Assembly (NCBI GenBank): GCA_002419145.1
Contig: DIFN01000019.1
Location: forward strand, 1 to 47,500
DNA from: Mageeibacillus sp. UBA5747
GTDB taxonomy: Bacteria > Bacillota > Clostridia > Saccharofermentanales > UBA5734
Direction of reading: 5' to 3'
DNA length: 47,500 bases
Shown in pieces: positions 8,554-16,700 of the stretch; the stretch's first letter is position 1, and each line of letters opens with the position of its first letter. The notes beneath the pieces are model-generated. The model made no database searches, was not told the origin of the DNA, and worked only from the letters and a program-made list of their open reading frames with translations. The position numbers and the translations under genes were made by a program.

Positions 8554-10106
8554 TCGCTCAATCCAGCGACAGCAGATGTCGCGGGTTGTGGATTGGCGAC
8601 CTTGACGGTGGGGCCTATCTCATAGAGCCCCTGGATCGGCCGGTAATAACTTTTAAAAAGAACCTCTTCGCGAACCATTTCACCGTTTTGGGAATAAACT
8701 TTATAGGCAGTTGCCCGCTGGCCAGTGCGCCCCTCTCGGATTTCGACCACTTGGCCAGGCGCCAGACTGGGGTTTGGCTTGTAAATCGGGGGGTCAACCG
8801 GAATCGTCTCATCGCGGGTGGAACGCAGGCTGATTGTCAGGCCATCAGCCAGCTTGCGGCCATAGATTTTGACCGTCAATTTCGGTTTTTCATAGGATGC
8901 GACAATTCCGAGGGGAAAGTCGGTGTTGTTCTGGAATTTGAAATCAGGTCCGAACCAGTCGATGGTCGCATCCAGTCCAACTGCCGTATAGCTGCTCGGC
9001 CAGGAATGAGGGGCTCGTTCCACCAGTTTGTAATCAGACATCATGGCAGACTGCATAACCGTGGTTGTCACTTGGCAGACACCACCACCCAGGTCCTTGA
9101 CCAGGGCCCCATTGAGGATGACGCCTGCTTCCATAAAGCCACGTTCGGCCGTTCTCCTGCCAACAACTTCATTAAAAGAAAAAGTATCGCCTGGCTGGAT
9201 CAAGGTGCCGTTGATGATGTCACTGGCCAGTTTCAAATTATTGTCCCGCGGCGGATCAACCTTGTAGGCATACGTGGTCGCAGATCCAAGCGGCCCAAGT
9301 GCGGCCTCTATTTCGGCCTTTGAAAGGCCCAGGATCTCTTTTTCTGATTCAATCGCCACCACGGCCTGGTAATGTCCTTGATGCAAGTGTGCGAGAACTT
9401 TGGCCACGACCTCGACCGGATCGGTCTTGCGGCCAACAATCCGTTCACTGATTGTAAACACACCTGTTGCGGGGTCAAAAGCGGTCGCAGCTGCTGCCTG
9501 GGCGGTCACCTGCTGGGTTGCGACAAAAGCAGTGATCGCGTCAGCCGTGCGGGCTGAATCATAGGTCAAAGTCGTTTTCAGATGGAGCGGCTGTGTTTTC
9601 AACTGCTCAACTTGGTTGAAAAGATCATCAACCCGGGCACGCTCATCTGTTTGGGCACTGGTGCGACCGGTCTGATAGGCCTGTTCAAGCACAGCAGCCG
9701 AATTGTCAGCAAAACCGATCGCAGCAGCATCCAGGACGAGTTCCTGCTCATCTATGCGGACCGTCAGGGCAACGGTTTGTGCTTTTTCATTCAGGCTGGC
9801 CTGGAACTGTGCCCTGGCCTGGTCGAGGGTCTGTCCGGAAAGATCAACGTCATCGACAAAAATGCCCGGATAGAAGGTATTCGTATCCAGTGCGGCCTTT
9901 TTCTGCCGGTATTCTTCGGAGGCAATCGACTCTGAGACGCGGATGGCTTCACGCACACCTGCCTGATACGTCAGGATGGCAAAAATCGTGCCACCGAGGA
10001 TCAGGACACCAAAAATCGAGAGGGAGAGGGCAAACCAAAAACGTCTGGGGCTGGGGTCAGGGACGTCTGTGCGCTGATACTCGTGTCCCTGCTGGTCAAG
10101 TGACAT
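8550..10106 (-). CDS. VanW family cell-wall protein
   Basis: A 518-residue membrane-anchored extracellular protein. A short cytoplasmic start is followed by one transmembrane helix (about residues 25-47) and then a region resembling the peptidoglycan-binding repeats that precede VanW domains (FYPGIFVDDVDLSGQTLDQA). The VanW domain, about residues 275-425, shows the family signatures IQPGDTFSFNEVVGRRT, LGGGVCQVTTT and NNTDFPLGI. A short C-terminal tail may be a G5-like remnant. VanW proteins occur near vancomycin-resistance and wall genes, but no biochemical role is established. The start has AAAGGA seven bases upstream. It lies 52 bases after an NlpC/P60 gene, so the two probably form a wall-related operon. 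Confidence 0.9.
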   Translation of the reverse strand: MSLDQQGHEYQRTDVPDPSPRRFWFALSLSIFGVLILGGTIFAILTYQAGVREAIRVSESIASEEYRQKKAALDTNTFYPGIFVDDVDLSGQTLDQARAQFQASLNEKAQTVALTVRIDEQELVLDAAAIGFADNSAAVLEQAYQTGRTSAQTDERARVDDLFNQVEQLKTQPLHLKTTLTYDSARTADAITAFVATQQVTAQAAAATAFDPATGVFTISERIVGRKTDPVEVVAKVLAHLHQGHYQAVVAIESEKEILGLSKAEIEAALGPLGSATTYAYKVDPPRDNNLKLASDIINGTLIQPGDTFSFNEVVGRRTAERGFMEAGVILNGALVKDLGGGVCQVTTTVMQSAMMSDYKLVERAPHSWPSSYTAVGLDATIDWFGPDFKFQNNTDFPLGIVASYEKPKLTVKIYGRKLADGLTISLRSTRDETIPVDPPIYKPNPSLAPGQVVEIREGRTGQRATAYKVYSQNGEMVREEVLFKSYYRPIQGLYEIGPTVKVANPQPATSAVAGLSD

Positions 10107-10158
10107 GGGAGGTTCCTTTCGTTGTCAAAAACTGAGATGCAGAATTTATCTATCCGAA

Positions 10159-11157
10159 TTACCGGATGATACGCCGGATGGTGGTGATCGGATTAGAGCT
10201 GAAATCAGCCACTAGCTCACAGACCTCACCCCGGGAACGGGATGCATTCACATAATGGCCGCCGCCAACATAGAGTCCGACATGATCGACTGAGCCATTG
10301 TCATCCCAGTCAAAGCACAAGACATCGCCAATCTTGATCTCAGATGATTTGACAGCCGTGCCGGTCTGGGCCTGGTCGCTGGCCTTATGCGGTAAGCTGA
10401 TGCCAAAAATCTCATCATAGATGTAGAGAGTGAAGCCAGAGCAGTCCAGGCCGGAGGCTGTCGTGCCGCCCAGGACATAGGGCACACCGATCAGGGAGCG
10501 GGACAGGTCTACCACAGCTGATTCCTGATCCGAACTCAGCCCGCTGGAGCTTTTCACGGGTGCCGGCGGAGGTGTCGGTGCCGGAGCAGGGGTCGGAGTA
10601 GGTGTCGGTGCCGGAGTAGGGGTCGGAGTAGGGGTCGGTGCAGGGGTGGGCGTGGGTGTCGGTGCAGGGGTGGGTGTAGTTGTGGGAGCGGGTGTGGGAG
10701 CAGCCGGGGTCTGCACCGGGTCCTGTTCTGCCGGATCAGGTTCAGCTGCAGGGGTCGTCTCATCGGATTCGATGGTCTGGGCTGTGTCAACTTTTTCCTC
10801 GAGCAGCGCCTGGGCACTGAGGCCACGACTCAAAGCCTCGGATCCATAAAAATCCGGGGCTTGTCCTGTGAGGAGCCAGGCTTCCCGGGACTGTTCCTGC
10901 TGGGACATCGTATTTGGGCTCAAATCGGGGCCTGAAGAAGAACCGGGTGCAGGGACAATCGTAGCCCCACTGCCCACCGTCCAGTGCAAAACCAAACTGA
11001 CCGTGACCAGCAGAACAGTCGCCGCCGGGAGCTGATGCTTGATCTTGTCTGTGAAGGAGGGTTGCCTCAAGGGGAAAAAGTCGATTTTGGGACCGATATC
11101 ATAGAAACGGACAACAGGCGCTGCCGGAAAATCACGATTCAGCTGGTTTTTTTTCAT
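10159..11157 (-). CDS. NlpC/P60 family cell-wall endopeptidase with a Pro/Thr linker
   Basis: A predicted secreted or membrane-anchored peptidoglycan hydrolase of 332 residues. After about 38 cytoplasmic residues comes a hydrophobic anchor (LPAATVLLVTVSLVL). A variable region and a repetitive Pro-Thr-Ala linker (about residues 150-197) lead to the NlpC/P60 domain, about residues 205-332. The catalytic cysteine is in LDCSGFT (Cys239) and the histidine in DHVGLYVGGG (His292); the third position appears to be in the HYVNAS segment. The family cuts the D-Glu-to-diamino-acid bond in stem peptides. The linker is suited to spanning the wall. No strong ribosome binding site precedes the ATG. The vanW gene follows on the same strand. 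Confidence 0.92.
   Translation of the reverse strand: MKKNQLNRDFPAAPVVRFYDIGPKIDFFPLRQPSFTDKIKHQLPAATVLLVTVSLVLHWTVGSGATIVPAPGSSSGPDLSPNTMSQQEQSREAWLLTGQAPDFYGSEALSRGLSAQALLEEKVDTAQTIESDETTPAAEPDPAEQDPVQTPAAPTPAPTTTPTPAPTPTPTPAPTPTPTPTPAPTPTPTPAPAPTPPPAPVKSSSGLSSDQESAVVDLSRSLIGVPYVLGGTTASGLDCSGFTLYIYDEIFGISLPHKASDQAQTGTAVKSSEIKIGDVLCFDWDDNGSVDHVGLYVGGGHYVNASRSRGEVCELVADFSSNPITTIRRIIR
10561..10700 (-). repeat. Short tandem repeats encoding a Pro-Thr-Ala linker
   Basis: On the plus strand, near-identical 6-, 12- and 18-base units built from GGTGTCGGTGC, GGAGTAGGG and GGTGCAGGGG follow one another. They encode alternating Pro-Thr and Pro-Ala residues of the NlpC/P60 protein. Every unit keeps the frame, so length changes would shorten or lengthen the wall-spanning linker without destroying the enzyme. 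Confidence 0.85.
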
Positions 11158-11261
11158 TGCTTCGGTTCACACTTTCTGGATCGCGTTGTCTGGTCCCAAG
11201 TTGACAGTCCTGACCCGGGCAATCTCAAAAGGGCATAGTCATCGACGGTAAATATGAGTCA

Positions 11262-11267
11262 ATTATA
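11262..11267 (-). promoter_or_regulatory. Possible -10 box of the NlpC/P60-vanW operon
   Basis: A perfect TATAAT on the minus strand lies about 105 bases upstream of the start codon. No good -35 box is visible at 16-18 bases, so this remains tentative. Confidence 0.4.
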
Positions 11268-11349
11268 GCCGCGGGGTGACTGTTTGGCTACAGGCTCCTG
11301 GCTTTTATCATGAAACTGAAATATAACTGCCAGGTGTCTTTTCTGCTGA

Positions 11350-12762
11350 TCAGGTCCTGTCCAGCAGACAGACACATTCAATCGAGTCCGTCCAGGGAAA
11401 CATGTCGACCGGCACCACTCGCCGGACCTGGTATTCAGGCTGGAGAATCTGGATATCCCGGGCCAGTGTGGCTGGATTACAGGAGATATAGACCAGCCGT
11501 TTCAGCGGCACTTGGCGCAAGGCCTCCAGCAAAGCCCGATCACAACCACGGCGCGGCGGATCGATCACGGCGACAGTCGGCTGGACGGTCGCCACCGTTG
11601 TGTAGTCTGCCAGCCAGTCTTCGGCTTTGGCGACTTCGAACCGCACATTGGAAAAGCCATTCCGGGAGGCATTGGTCCTGGCATCAGCGATAGCCGGGGC
11701 CACCGCTTCGACCCCGATGACCGAAGCAGCTTTTTGCGCCAGAGCCAAGGCAATGGTCCCTGTCCCGCAGTACAAATCCAGCGCCAGATCCTCCGGTTCA
11801 AGCTGGGCCATGGCAACCGCCTGGGTGTAAAGAACCTCAGCCTGGGCAGGATTGACCTGGAAAAAGGAATGAGGCGAAATCTGGAAGCGCAGTCCCAGTA
11901 GTTCTTCCTCAATCCAGGATCCTCCGGCCAGAATGGTCTGGTGCGGACCCAGGATCATGTTGGTCTTTGCCGGCTGGTGATTCAAGACCAGGCTGCCCAG
12001 CGTATAAAGTCGCTTTTCTGCTGGTATATCGGCAGAAAAATCCCCCGCCTGGGGCGGTAATGTGGCGAGTGATTCGGCCAGGCGGTGAGCCAGTTCAGCC
12101 GTGGCAGGCAGATGCGGTGTACGACTGACGAGGACTACGAGGACCTGCCCGGTGCGACGGGCCACCCGGATTACCACATGGCGCAGGCAGCCCTGGTGGC
12201 TAGCTTCGTTGTAAGGTTTGACCTTGTACTGGTGGATATAGTCGCGCACACATGCCCGCACCAGGTCACCAGCCGGATGGCCAACTCCACAGGTTGTCCC
12301 ATCCACAACGGCATGGCTACGGCGGGCAAAAAAGCCGATTTCCGGTTTCTCAGGCGTACCGCGTACCGGAAACTGGATTTTACATCGGTATTGGAAAGGA
12401 TGCTCCATGCCGAGCGTTGCTTCGACTTTGTGATCGGCATTCTCCACCTGGCCTAATCGCGTCAGGAGCTGAACGACCTGCTGCCTTTTATGTTTGAGCT
12501 GAGCATCGTAGCGCATCGGCTGCAAGGCACAGCCGCCACACCCGTCTGCCAGCGGACAAAACGGCTGGATCCGATCCGGTGACGGCTCCAGGATCTGCTC
12601 GAGTTCGCCTGTCGCATAGGTACCATGATCCGTAACGTGCCGGACCCGGACCTTGTCACCCGGGATGGAGCGATCGACAAAAATCACTTGACCATCCCTG
12701 CGGCCCAGGCCCTGACCTTGTTGATTCAGATCCGTTATCTGGATATCTGCATACATCTTCAT
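11350..12762 (-). CDS. rlmD: 23S rRNA (uracil-5-)-methyltransferase, RlmD/RlmCD (TrmA) family
   Basis: SAM-dependent 5-methyluridine methyltransferase acting on 23S rRNA; in Gram-positives one enzyme may modify both sites handled by RlmC and RlmD in E. coli. An N-terminal TRAM domain (ITDLNQQGQGLGRRDGQVIFVDRSIPGD) is followed by the iron-sulphur cysteine cluster CPLADGCGGC. The SAM-binding LDLYCGTGTIALAL, then IDPPRRGCD, and the catalytic cysteine in YISCNPATLARD lie in the C-terminal half. Length is about 470 residues. The start is uncertain: ATG at 12762 begins a typical TRAM domain, but its ribosome binding site is poor; another ATG lies at 12756, and the frame stays open to 12846. Confidence 0.92.
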   Translation of the reverse strand: MKMYADIQITDLNQQGQGLGRRDGQVIFVDRSIPGDKVRVRHVTDHGTYATGELEQILEPSPDRIQPFCPLADGCGGCALQPMRYDAQLKHKRQQVVQLLTRLGQVENADHKVEATLGMEHPFQYRCKIQFPVRGTPEKPEIGFFARRSHAVVDGTTCGVGHPAGDLVRACVRDYIHQYKVKPYNEASHQGCLRHVVIRVARRTGQVLVVLVSRTPHLPATAELAHRLAESLATLPPQAGDFSADIPAEKRLYTLGSLVLNHQPAKTNMILGPHQTILAGGSWIEEELLGLRFQISPHSFFQVNPAQAEVLYTQAVAMAQLEPEDLALDLYCGTGTIALALAQKAASVIGVEAVAPAIADARTNASRNGFSNVRFEVAKAEDWLADYTTVATVQPTVAVIDPPRRGCDRALLEALRQVPLKRLVYISCNPATLARDIQILQPEYQVRRVVPVDMFPWTDSIECVCLLDRT

Positions 12763-12856
12763 GCCATCATCATACTGTTCTGTCCGCCATTCGCCCAGAT
12801 GTTTTGTGCAAAATGAGCAACATTCGCCTATCACAGTCAAAATCAAGTGACGTTTG

Positions 12857-12885
12857 TTGCGTTTTTTGATTCATCCAGCTATAAT
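12857..12885 (+). promoter_or_regulatory. Promoter of the M23 peptidase-PBP operon
   Basis: TTGCGT (12857-12862) and a perfect TATAAT (12880-12885) are 17 bases apart, giving a leader of about 60 bases before the ATG at 12952. The -35 box matches only its TTG core. Confidence 0.65.
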
Positions 12886-12951
12886 AAGGTTCGATTTGCT
12901 GAGTTTTCCCGCATTTCACACGATCTCACACAATTTGCGAAAGGTAACCGC

Positions 12952-13890
12952 ATGAAGAAAACCCATCTGGATGACAAACTTCATACGATTCGTGTGATTC
13001 CGCATCATCAGATCTGGATTGCCGCCCACCGTGCCACATTCTGGCCGATCGTCGCCGGCATCCTTGTCATTGTCGGGCTCATGGCCGGCTATCTGGCCGG
13101 TAATAAGGATCTGGACCAGGCCTATACGCTTAGTGAAGCGGCCGGGCTGGCCCAGATGCAGATCAGCCGGGCGGCCGAAGAGGACCGGATCCAGACAGTC
13201 GAGCAGATCAACCTCAAGGAAGAACTCGACACTGAGAAAAGCCGCAATGATGAGCTGGCCATCGCGCTCGATGAACAACAACAGGAGATCGACGGTATGC
13301 AGGACTCCATCCTGAATGCCCTGATGTCCAATCTGACCGATAAAATGGTTTCCCGTTCCAGCGCTTCCGTTTCCAGCTACACCTCAGAAGCTAAAAATCT
13401 GATCGAACTCAATAAAAAGCTGCTGGCTTTCAAGAAAAGCGACCTCGCCGGGAGAGTTGACCTGAATGAGTACGAGAGCCTTTTGACAGAGCGCCTCTCC
13501 CATTTGCCTACACTCAAGCCTGTCCCCGGGTCTCTCTCTGGTTATGGCTATCGCTACCATCCTATCTACCGGTACTACCATTTCCATCCTGCCGTCGACA
13601 TGACCAATCCATCTGGCACGACCATCAAGGCTGCCGGAGCAGGCAAAGTGATCGAAGCGACCTACGGCCGGACCCAGGGCTATTATGTCACCATCAACCA
13701 CGGCAACGGATTCACAACGACCTATATGCATTGTAAAAAGCTCAATGTTTCTGTCGGGGATGTGGTCGAGAAGGGTGACAAGATTGCAACAGTTGGAAAC
13801 ACCGGCACATCGACCGGATCTCACCTTCATTTCGAAGTCCGATTGTACGGAGAGCCCCTCAATCCCAAGAACATGATCCTGGAATCCTGA
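12952..13890 (+). CDS. M23 (LytM-type) metallopeptidase, membrane anchored
   Basis: A 312-residue predicted extracytoplasmic zinc endopeptidase or LytM-fold regulator of wall hydrolases. One transmembrane helix sits near residues 28-46, followed by a predicted coiled coil of about 60 residues (NLKEELDTEKSRNDEL and onward). The M23 domain occupies the last 130 residues. Its zinc ligands are visible: His and Asp in FHPAVDM and the HxH motif in GSHLHFEV, with YGYRYHP upstream, so it should be catalytically competent. The ATG at 12952 is preceded by AAAGG at seven bases; the longer open frame from 12847 would include the promoter. A class A PBP follows 53 bases later, which fits joint work on the growing wall. 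Confidence 0.9.
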   Translation: MKKTHLDDKLHTIRVIPHHQIWIAAHRATFWPIVAGILVIVGLMAGYLAGNKDLDQAYTLSEAAGLAQMQISRAAEEDRIQTVEQINLKEELDTEKSRNDELAIALDEQQQEIDGMQDSILNALMSNLTDKMVSRSSASVSSYTSEAKNLIELNKKLLAFKKSDLAGRVDLNEYESLLTERLSHLPTLKPVPGSLSGYGYRYHPIYRYYHFHPAVDMTNPSGTTIKAAGAGKVIEATYGRTQGYYVTINHGNGFTTTYMHCKKLNVSVGDVVEKGDKIATVGNTGTSTGSHLHFEVRLYGEPLNPKNMILES

Positions 13891-13943
13891 TCTGGTCTCA
13901 TTTCCAGCATCGATTTTCCCGCTGACTTTAGGAGGCCTAGCCC

Positions 13944-16268
13944 TTGCCTAGCCGCAAATCCAGCTCATCCCGCGCCCATTCCCCAGCCCGCAGAACGCCT
14001 CCTGCCCACGATCCCGTTCGTCAGGAGCTCTTCCGGCGGGTTCGTGGCAAGCCAACCCATGCCGGTGGCATGTTGAGTATTCCCCGCACGTTTGGCGTGG
14101 CATTGGGCCGGGTCATCGAGCTGGGCTTGATCAGCCTGATCATCACGGGCTTCCTGCTCGCTGGTATCGGCGGCGGCATGCTGGTCGGTTACATCACGAC
14201 AGCCGAACCAATATCTGCCGGCATGCTGAGCAACACAACTGAGACCACCCACATCAAGGATAGCGAAGGCAACGACATCGCGATCCTGACCGGCAGCCAG
14301 AACATCAACCGGGAGTACGTCTCATTCTCTGCGATCAAGAAAACATACATCGACGAGGCTTTCAAAGCCATCGAAGATGAACGCTTTGACGAGCACATTG
14401 GCATTGACCCGCGCCGGATCGGCAGTGCCATCGTCAGTGCTCTGGCCAACAGTGGCTCAGCCACCCACGGTGGCTCGACGATTACCCAGCAGACGGTCAA
14501 GATGATTTCCGGTGCTGACCAACGCTCAGCCCAGCGCAAGATCCAGGAATGGTACAACGCCATCCAGCTGGAGCAGCAGCGCAGCAAAGACGAGATCATG
14601 GAGCTCTACCTCAACCTGGTTCCGATGGGCAACAGCTACGTCGGTGTCCAGTCTGCGGCCAAAGCCTATTTTGACAAAGACGCCAAAGACCTGTCCCTGA
14701 TCGAATGTGCCTTTCTGGCCGGCATCCCCAATTTGCCAGCCGTCTATAATCCACTCACCGAGACCGGACGCCGCAATGCCCTGCGCCGCATGCGCATCGT
14801 CCTGAGCAAAATGCACGAGCTCGGCTGGATCACAGACTCCGAGTATGACGATGCCCTGAACCAGGAACTGGTTTTTCGCGAAACGCCAATGGCTGTTTCA
14901 TCCAATCAGGTCAACTCCTATTTTGTCGACTACGTGATCGAGCAAGTCATTGCTGACCTGATTTCGGAACGCGGTTACAGCCGGGAAGTGGCTTCGGTAG
15001 CAGTCTACAACCATGGTCTGACGATTGAAACCACTGTGGACAGCTCCGTCCAAGCCAAAGCCGAAAAAGTCTTCAGCACACAGTCACTTTTCATGCAGGA
15101 TCCGTCCATCCTGGATCGACTGCCGGAATCCCCTCAGGCCAGCACCGTTGTGATCGAAAACTATCCCAATCCTGGCCAGATCAAGGCCATTGTAGGCGGC
15201 TACGGCGAAAAAACCGGCAACTTCATTCTCAACCGGGCCGTCTCATCCCAGCGCCAGCCTGGTTCGAGCATCAAGCCGCTTGCCGTCTATGGTCCAGCCA
15301 TCGACACCGGTAAAATCACAGCCTCTTCCATCATTGCGGACATCCCGGTCTACCTCAATCCGGATGAACCGAATATGCCCTATCCCAAGAACAGCTACGG
15401 TGGCTACCGGGGTAACCTCACTGTGCGTCAAGCCATCAAGATCTCCTGCAATACGGTTGCAGCCCAGATCTGGCAGTACATGCTCAAGGGTGAAACATCA
15501 CTCAAATATCTCGCAGCTGTGGGCATTGACCGCAGCACGGAAAACTACGTCGCGATCGCACTTGGCGCTTTTAACCAAGGCATGACGGCTCTGGAAATGG
15601 CCGGCGGCTATGCTACTTTGGCCAATGAGGGCCTCTACACAGAGCCCTACGCCTATACCCGGGTGCTCGATGCCAATGGCAATGTCTTGCTCGAGCATCG
15701 TCCGGAATTCACCCAGGTCTACAAACCGGAGACAGCATTTGTCATGACCGACCTGATGCAGGGTGTGTTCCAGCCGGGTGGCACAGCTGCTGGGCGCGGC
15801 CCGACCAATACTCTGGCAGCCGGCAAAACCGGCACAACCGATGACAATCGGGACAAATGGTTCTGCGGGTACACCCCATACTACACCGCAGCTGTCTGGT
15901 ATGGCTATGACAACCAACTGGGTGGCACAACCATCCCCAAGCAAGACTGGAACAACGCCATCCTGATCTGGCAGGCCCTGATGCAGTCGCTGCACCAGAC
16001 TTTGCCTGCCCGGGATTTCCCAGCCCAGAAAAACGTTCTGACCCTGACTGTCTGTCCGGAATCTGGCCAGCTGGCCACAGCTGCCTGTCCGGCACCATAC
16101 ACGGAATATTTCGTTCCCGGCATGGCCTTGAATCCAACCCAGCCCTGCCCGATCCATACAGGCGGCGCACCGGTGATCGATCCTGCCAACCCTGAAGCAC
16201 CTGTCATTCCGGGCGAAACGACCGCACCGGAGGCAACGCAGCCGGTAGTAACAGCGCCAGCGCCCTGA
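13944..16268 (+). CDS. Class A penicillin-binding protein (glycosyltransferase-transpeptidase)
   Basis: Bifunctional peptidoglycan synthase of 774 residues, anchored by one N-terminal helix (about residues 50-80) after a basic cytoplasmic tail. The GT51 domain has its catalytic glutamate in AIEDERFDEH (Glu144) and the GGSTITQQ motif. The transpeptidase domain has SSIK (Ser441 to Lys444), SCN (501-503) and KTGT (from Lys628). A Pro/Thr/Glu-rich tail of about 30 residues ends the protein. The start is TTG at 13944, eight bases after AGGAGG; no in-frame ATG with a ribosome binding site precedes it. It follows the M23 gene and probably shares its transcript. It resembles Bacillus PBP1 (PonA) in architecture. 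Confidence 0.95.
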   Translation: MPSRKSSSSRAHSPARRTPPAHDPVRQELFRRVRGKPTHAGGMLSIPRTFGVALGRVIELGLISLIITGFLLAGIGGGMLVGYITTAEPISAGMLSNTTETTHIKDSEGNDIAILTGSQNINREYVSFSAIKKTYIDEAFKAIEDERFDEHIGIDPRRIGSAIVSALANSGSATHGGSTITQQTVKMISGADQRSAQRKIQEWYNAIQLEQQRSKDEIMELYLNLVPMGNSYVGVQSAAKAYFDKDAKDLSLIECAFLAGIPNLPAVYNPLTETGRRNALRRMRIVLSKMHELGWITDSEYDDALNQELVFRETPMAVSSNQVNSYFVDYVIEQVIADLISERGYSREVASVAVYNHGLTIETTVDSSVQAKAEKVFSTQSLFMQDPSILDRLPESPQASTVVIENYPNPGQIKAIVGGYGEKTGNFILNRAVSSQRQPGSSIKPLAVYGPAIDTGKITASSIIADIPVYLNPDEPNMPYPKNSYGGYRGNLTVRQAIKISCNTVAAQIWQYMLKGETSLKYLAAVGIDRSTENYVAIALGAFNQGMTALEMAGGYATLANEGLYTEPYAYTRVLDANGNVLLEHRPEFTQVYKPETAFVMTDLMQGVFQPGGTAAGRGPTNTLAAGKTGTTDDNRDKWFCGYTPYYTAAVWYGYDNQLGGTTIPKQDWNNAILIWQALMQSLHQTLPARDFPAQKNVLTLTVCPESGQLATAACPAPYTEYFVPGMALNPTQPCPIHTGGAPVIDPANPEAPVIPGETTAPEATQPVVTAPAP

Positions 16269-16297
16269 AGACAAATGACTGAGGCAGGTTTTTAGAC

Positions 16298-16636
16298 ATG
16301 AACATCCAGATCTATGCTGGCAAGAGAAATTTTGACACGCAAAAAGCTGAACGGTATTTCAAGGAGCGCAAGATCTCATACCAACTGGTGGATCTCCACA
16401 AAAAAAATCTCAGCCGAGGTGAACTGGAGACGCTCGCCAAAGCAGTCGGACTCGAAGCTCTGATCGACACTGCCGCACCAGAATACAAAACCTTGAACAT
16501 GGCCTACCACGGTGTATCACCCATGGCAGTAGAAATGCTCTTAACCCATGCCCGGCTGTTGCGAACACCGATTGTCCGCAACGGCCGGGAGGCTACCATC
16601 GGTTTTCAACCGGAAATCTGGCATACGTGGACGTAA
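16298..16636 (+). CDS. ArsC/Spx-family protein lacking the catalytic cysteine
   Basis: A 112-residue thioredoxin-fold protein of the arsenate-reductase-like family. The N-terminal motif reads GKRNFDTQKAERYFKERKI, where active relatives have NCDT or CxxC; the position of the cysteine is phenylalanine. There is no cysteine anywhere in the protein, so it cannot work as a thiol reductase. The C-terminal LLRTPIVRNGREATIGFQPEIW is the standard family ending with the cis-proline region. Clostridial genomes carry related proteins of unknown role. It may be a binding protein, for example Spx-like, but Spx partners are not visible here. It lies 29 bases after the PBP gene and ends at a strong terminator. 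Confidence 0.85.
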   Translation: MNIQIYAGKRNFDTQKAERYFKERKISYQLVDLHKKNLSRGELETLAKAVGLEALIDTAAPEYKTLNMAYHGVSPMAVEMLLTHARLLRTPIVRNGREATIGFQPEIWHTWT

Positions 16637-16672
16637 GGTCAGGATTCCGGATCGATTCAGCACAGATCGGGC

Positions 16673-16700
16673 AAGTCGATTGGTTTCAATCGACTTTTTT
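16673..16700 (+). terminator. Intrinsic terminator of the PBP-ArsC operon
   Basis: A perfect 10-bp stem (16673-16682 with 16687-16696, loop GTTT) runs into six T residues. The convergent glgB stop codon and last codons lie inside this hairpin. Confidence 0.85.

Noticed and set aside
10561..10700. CRISPR-like regular repeats
   Set aside because: Units are only 6-18 bases, contiguous without spacers and encode a Pro-Thr linker.
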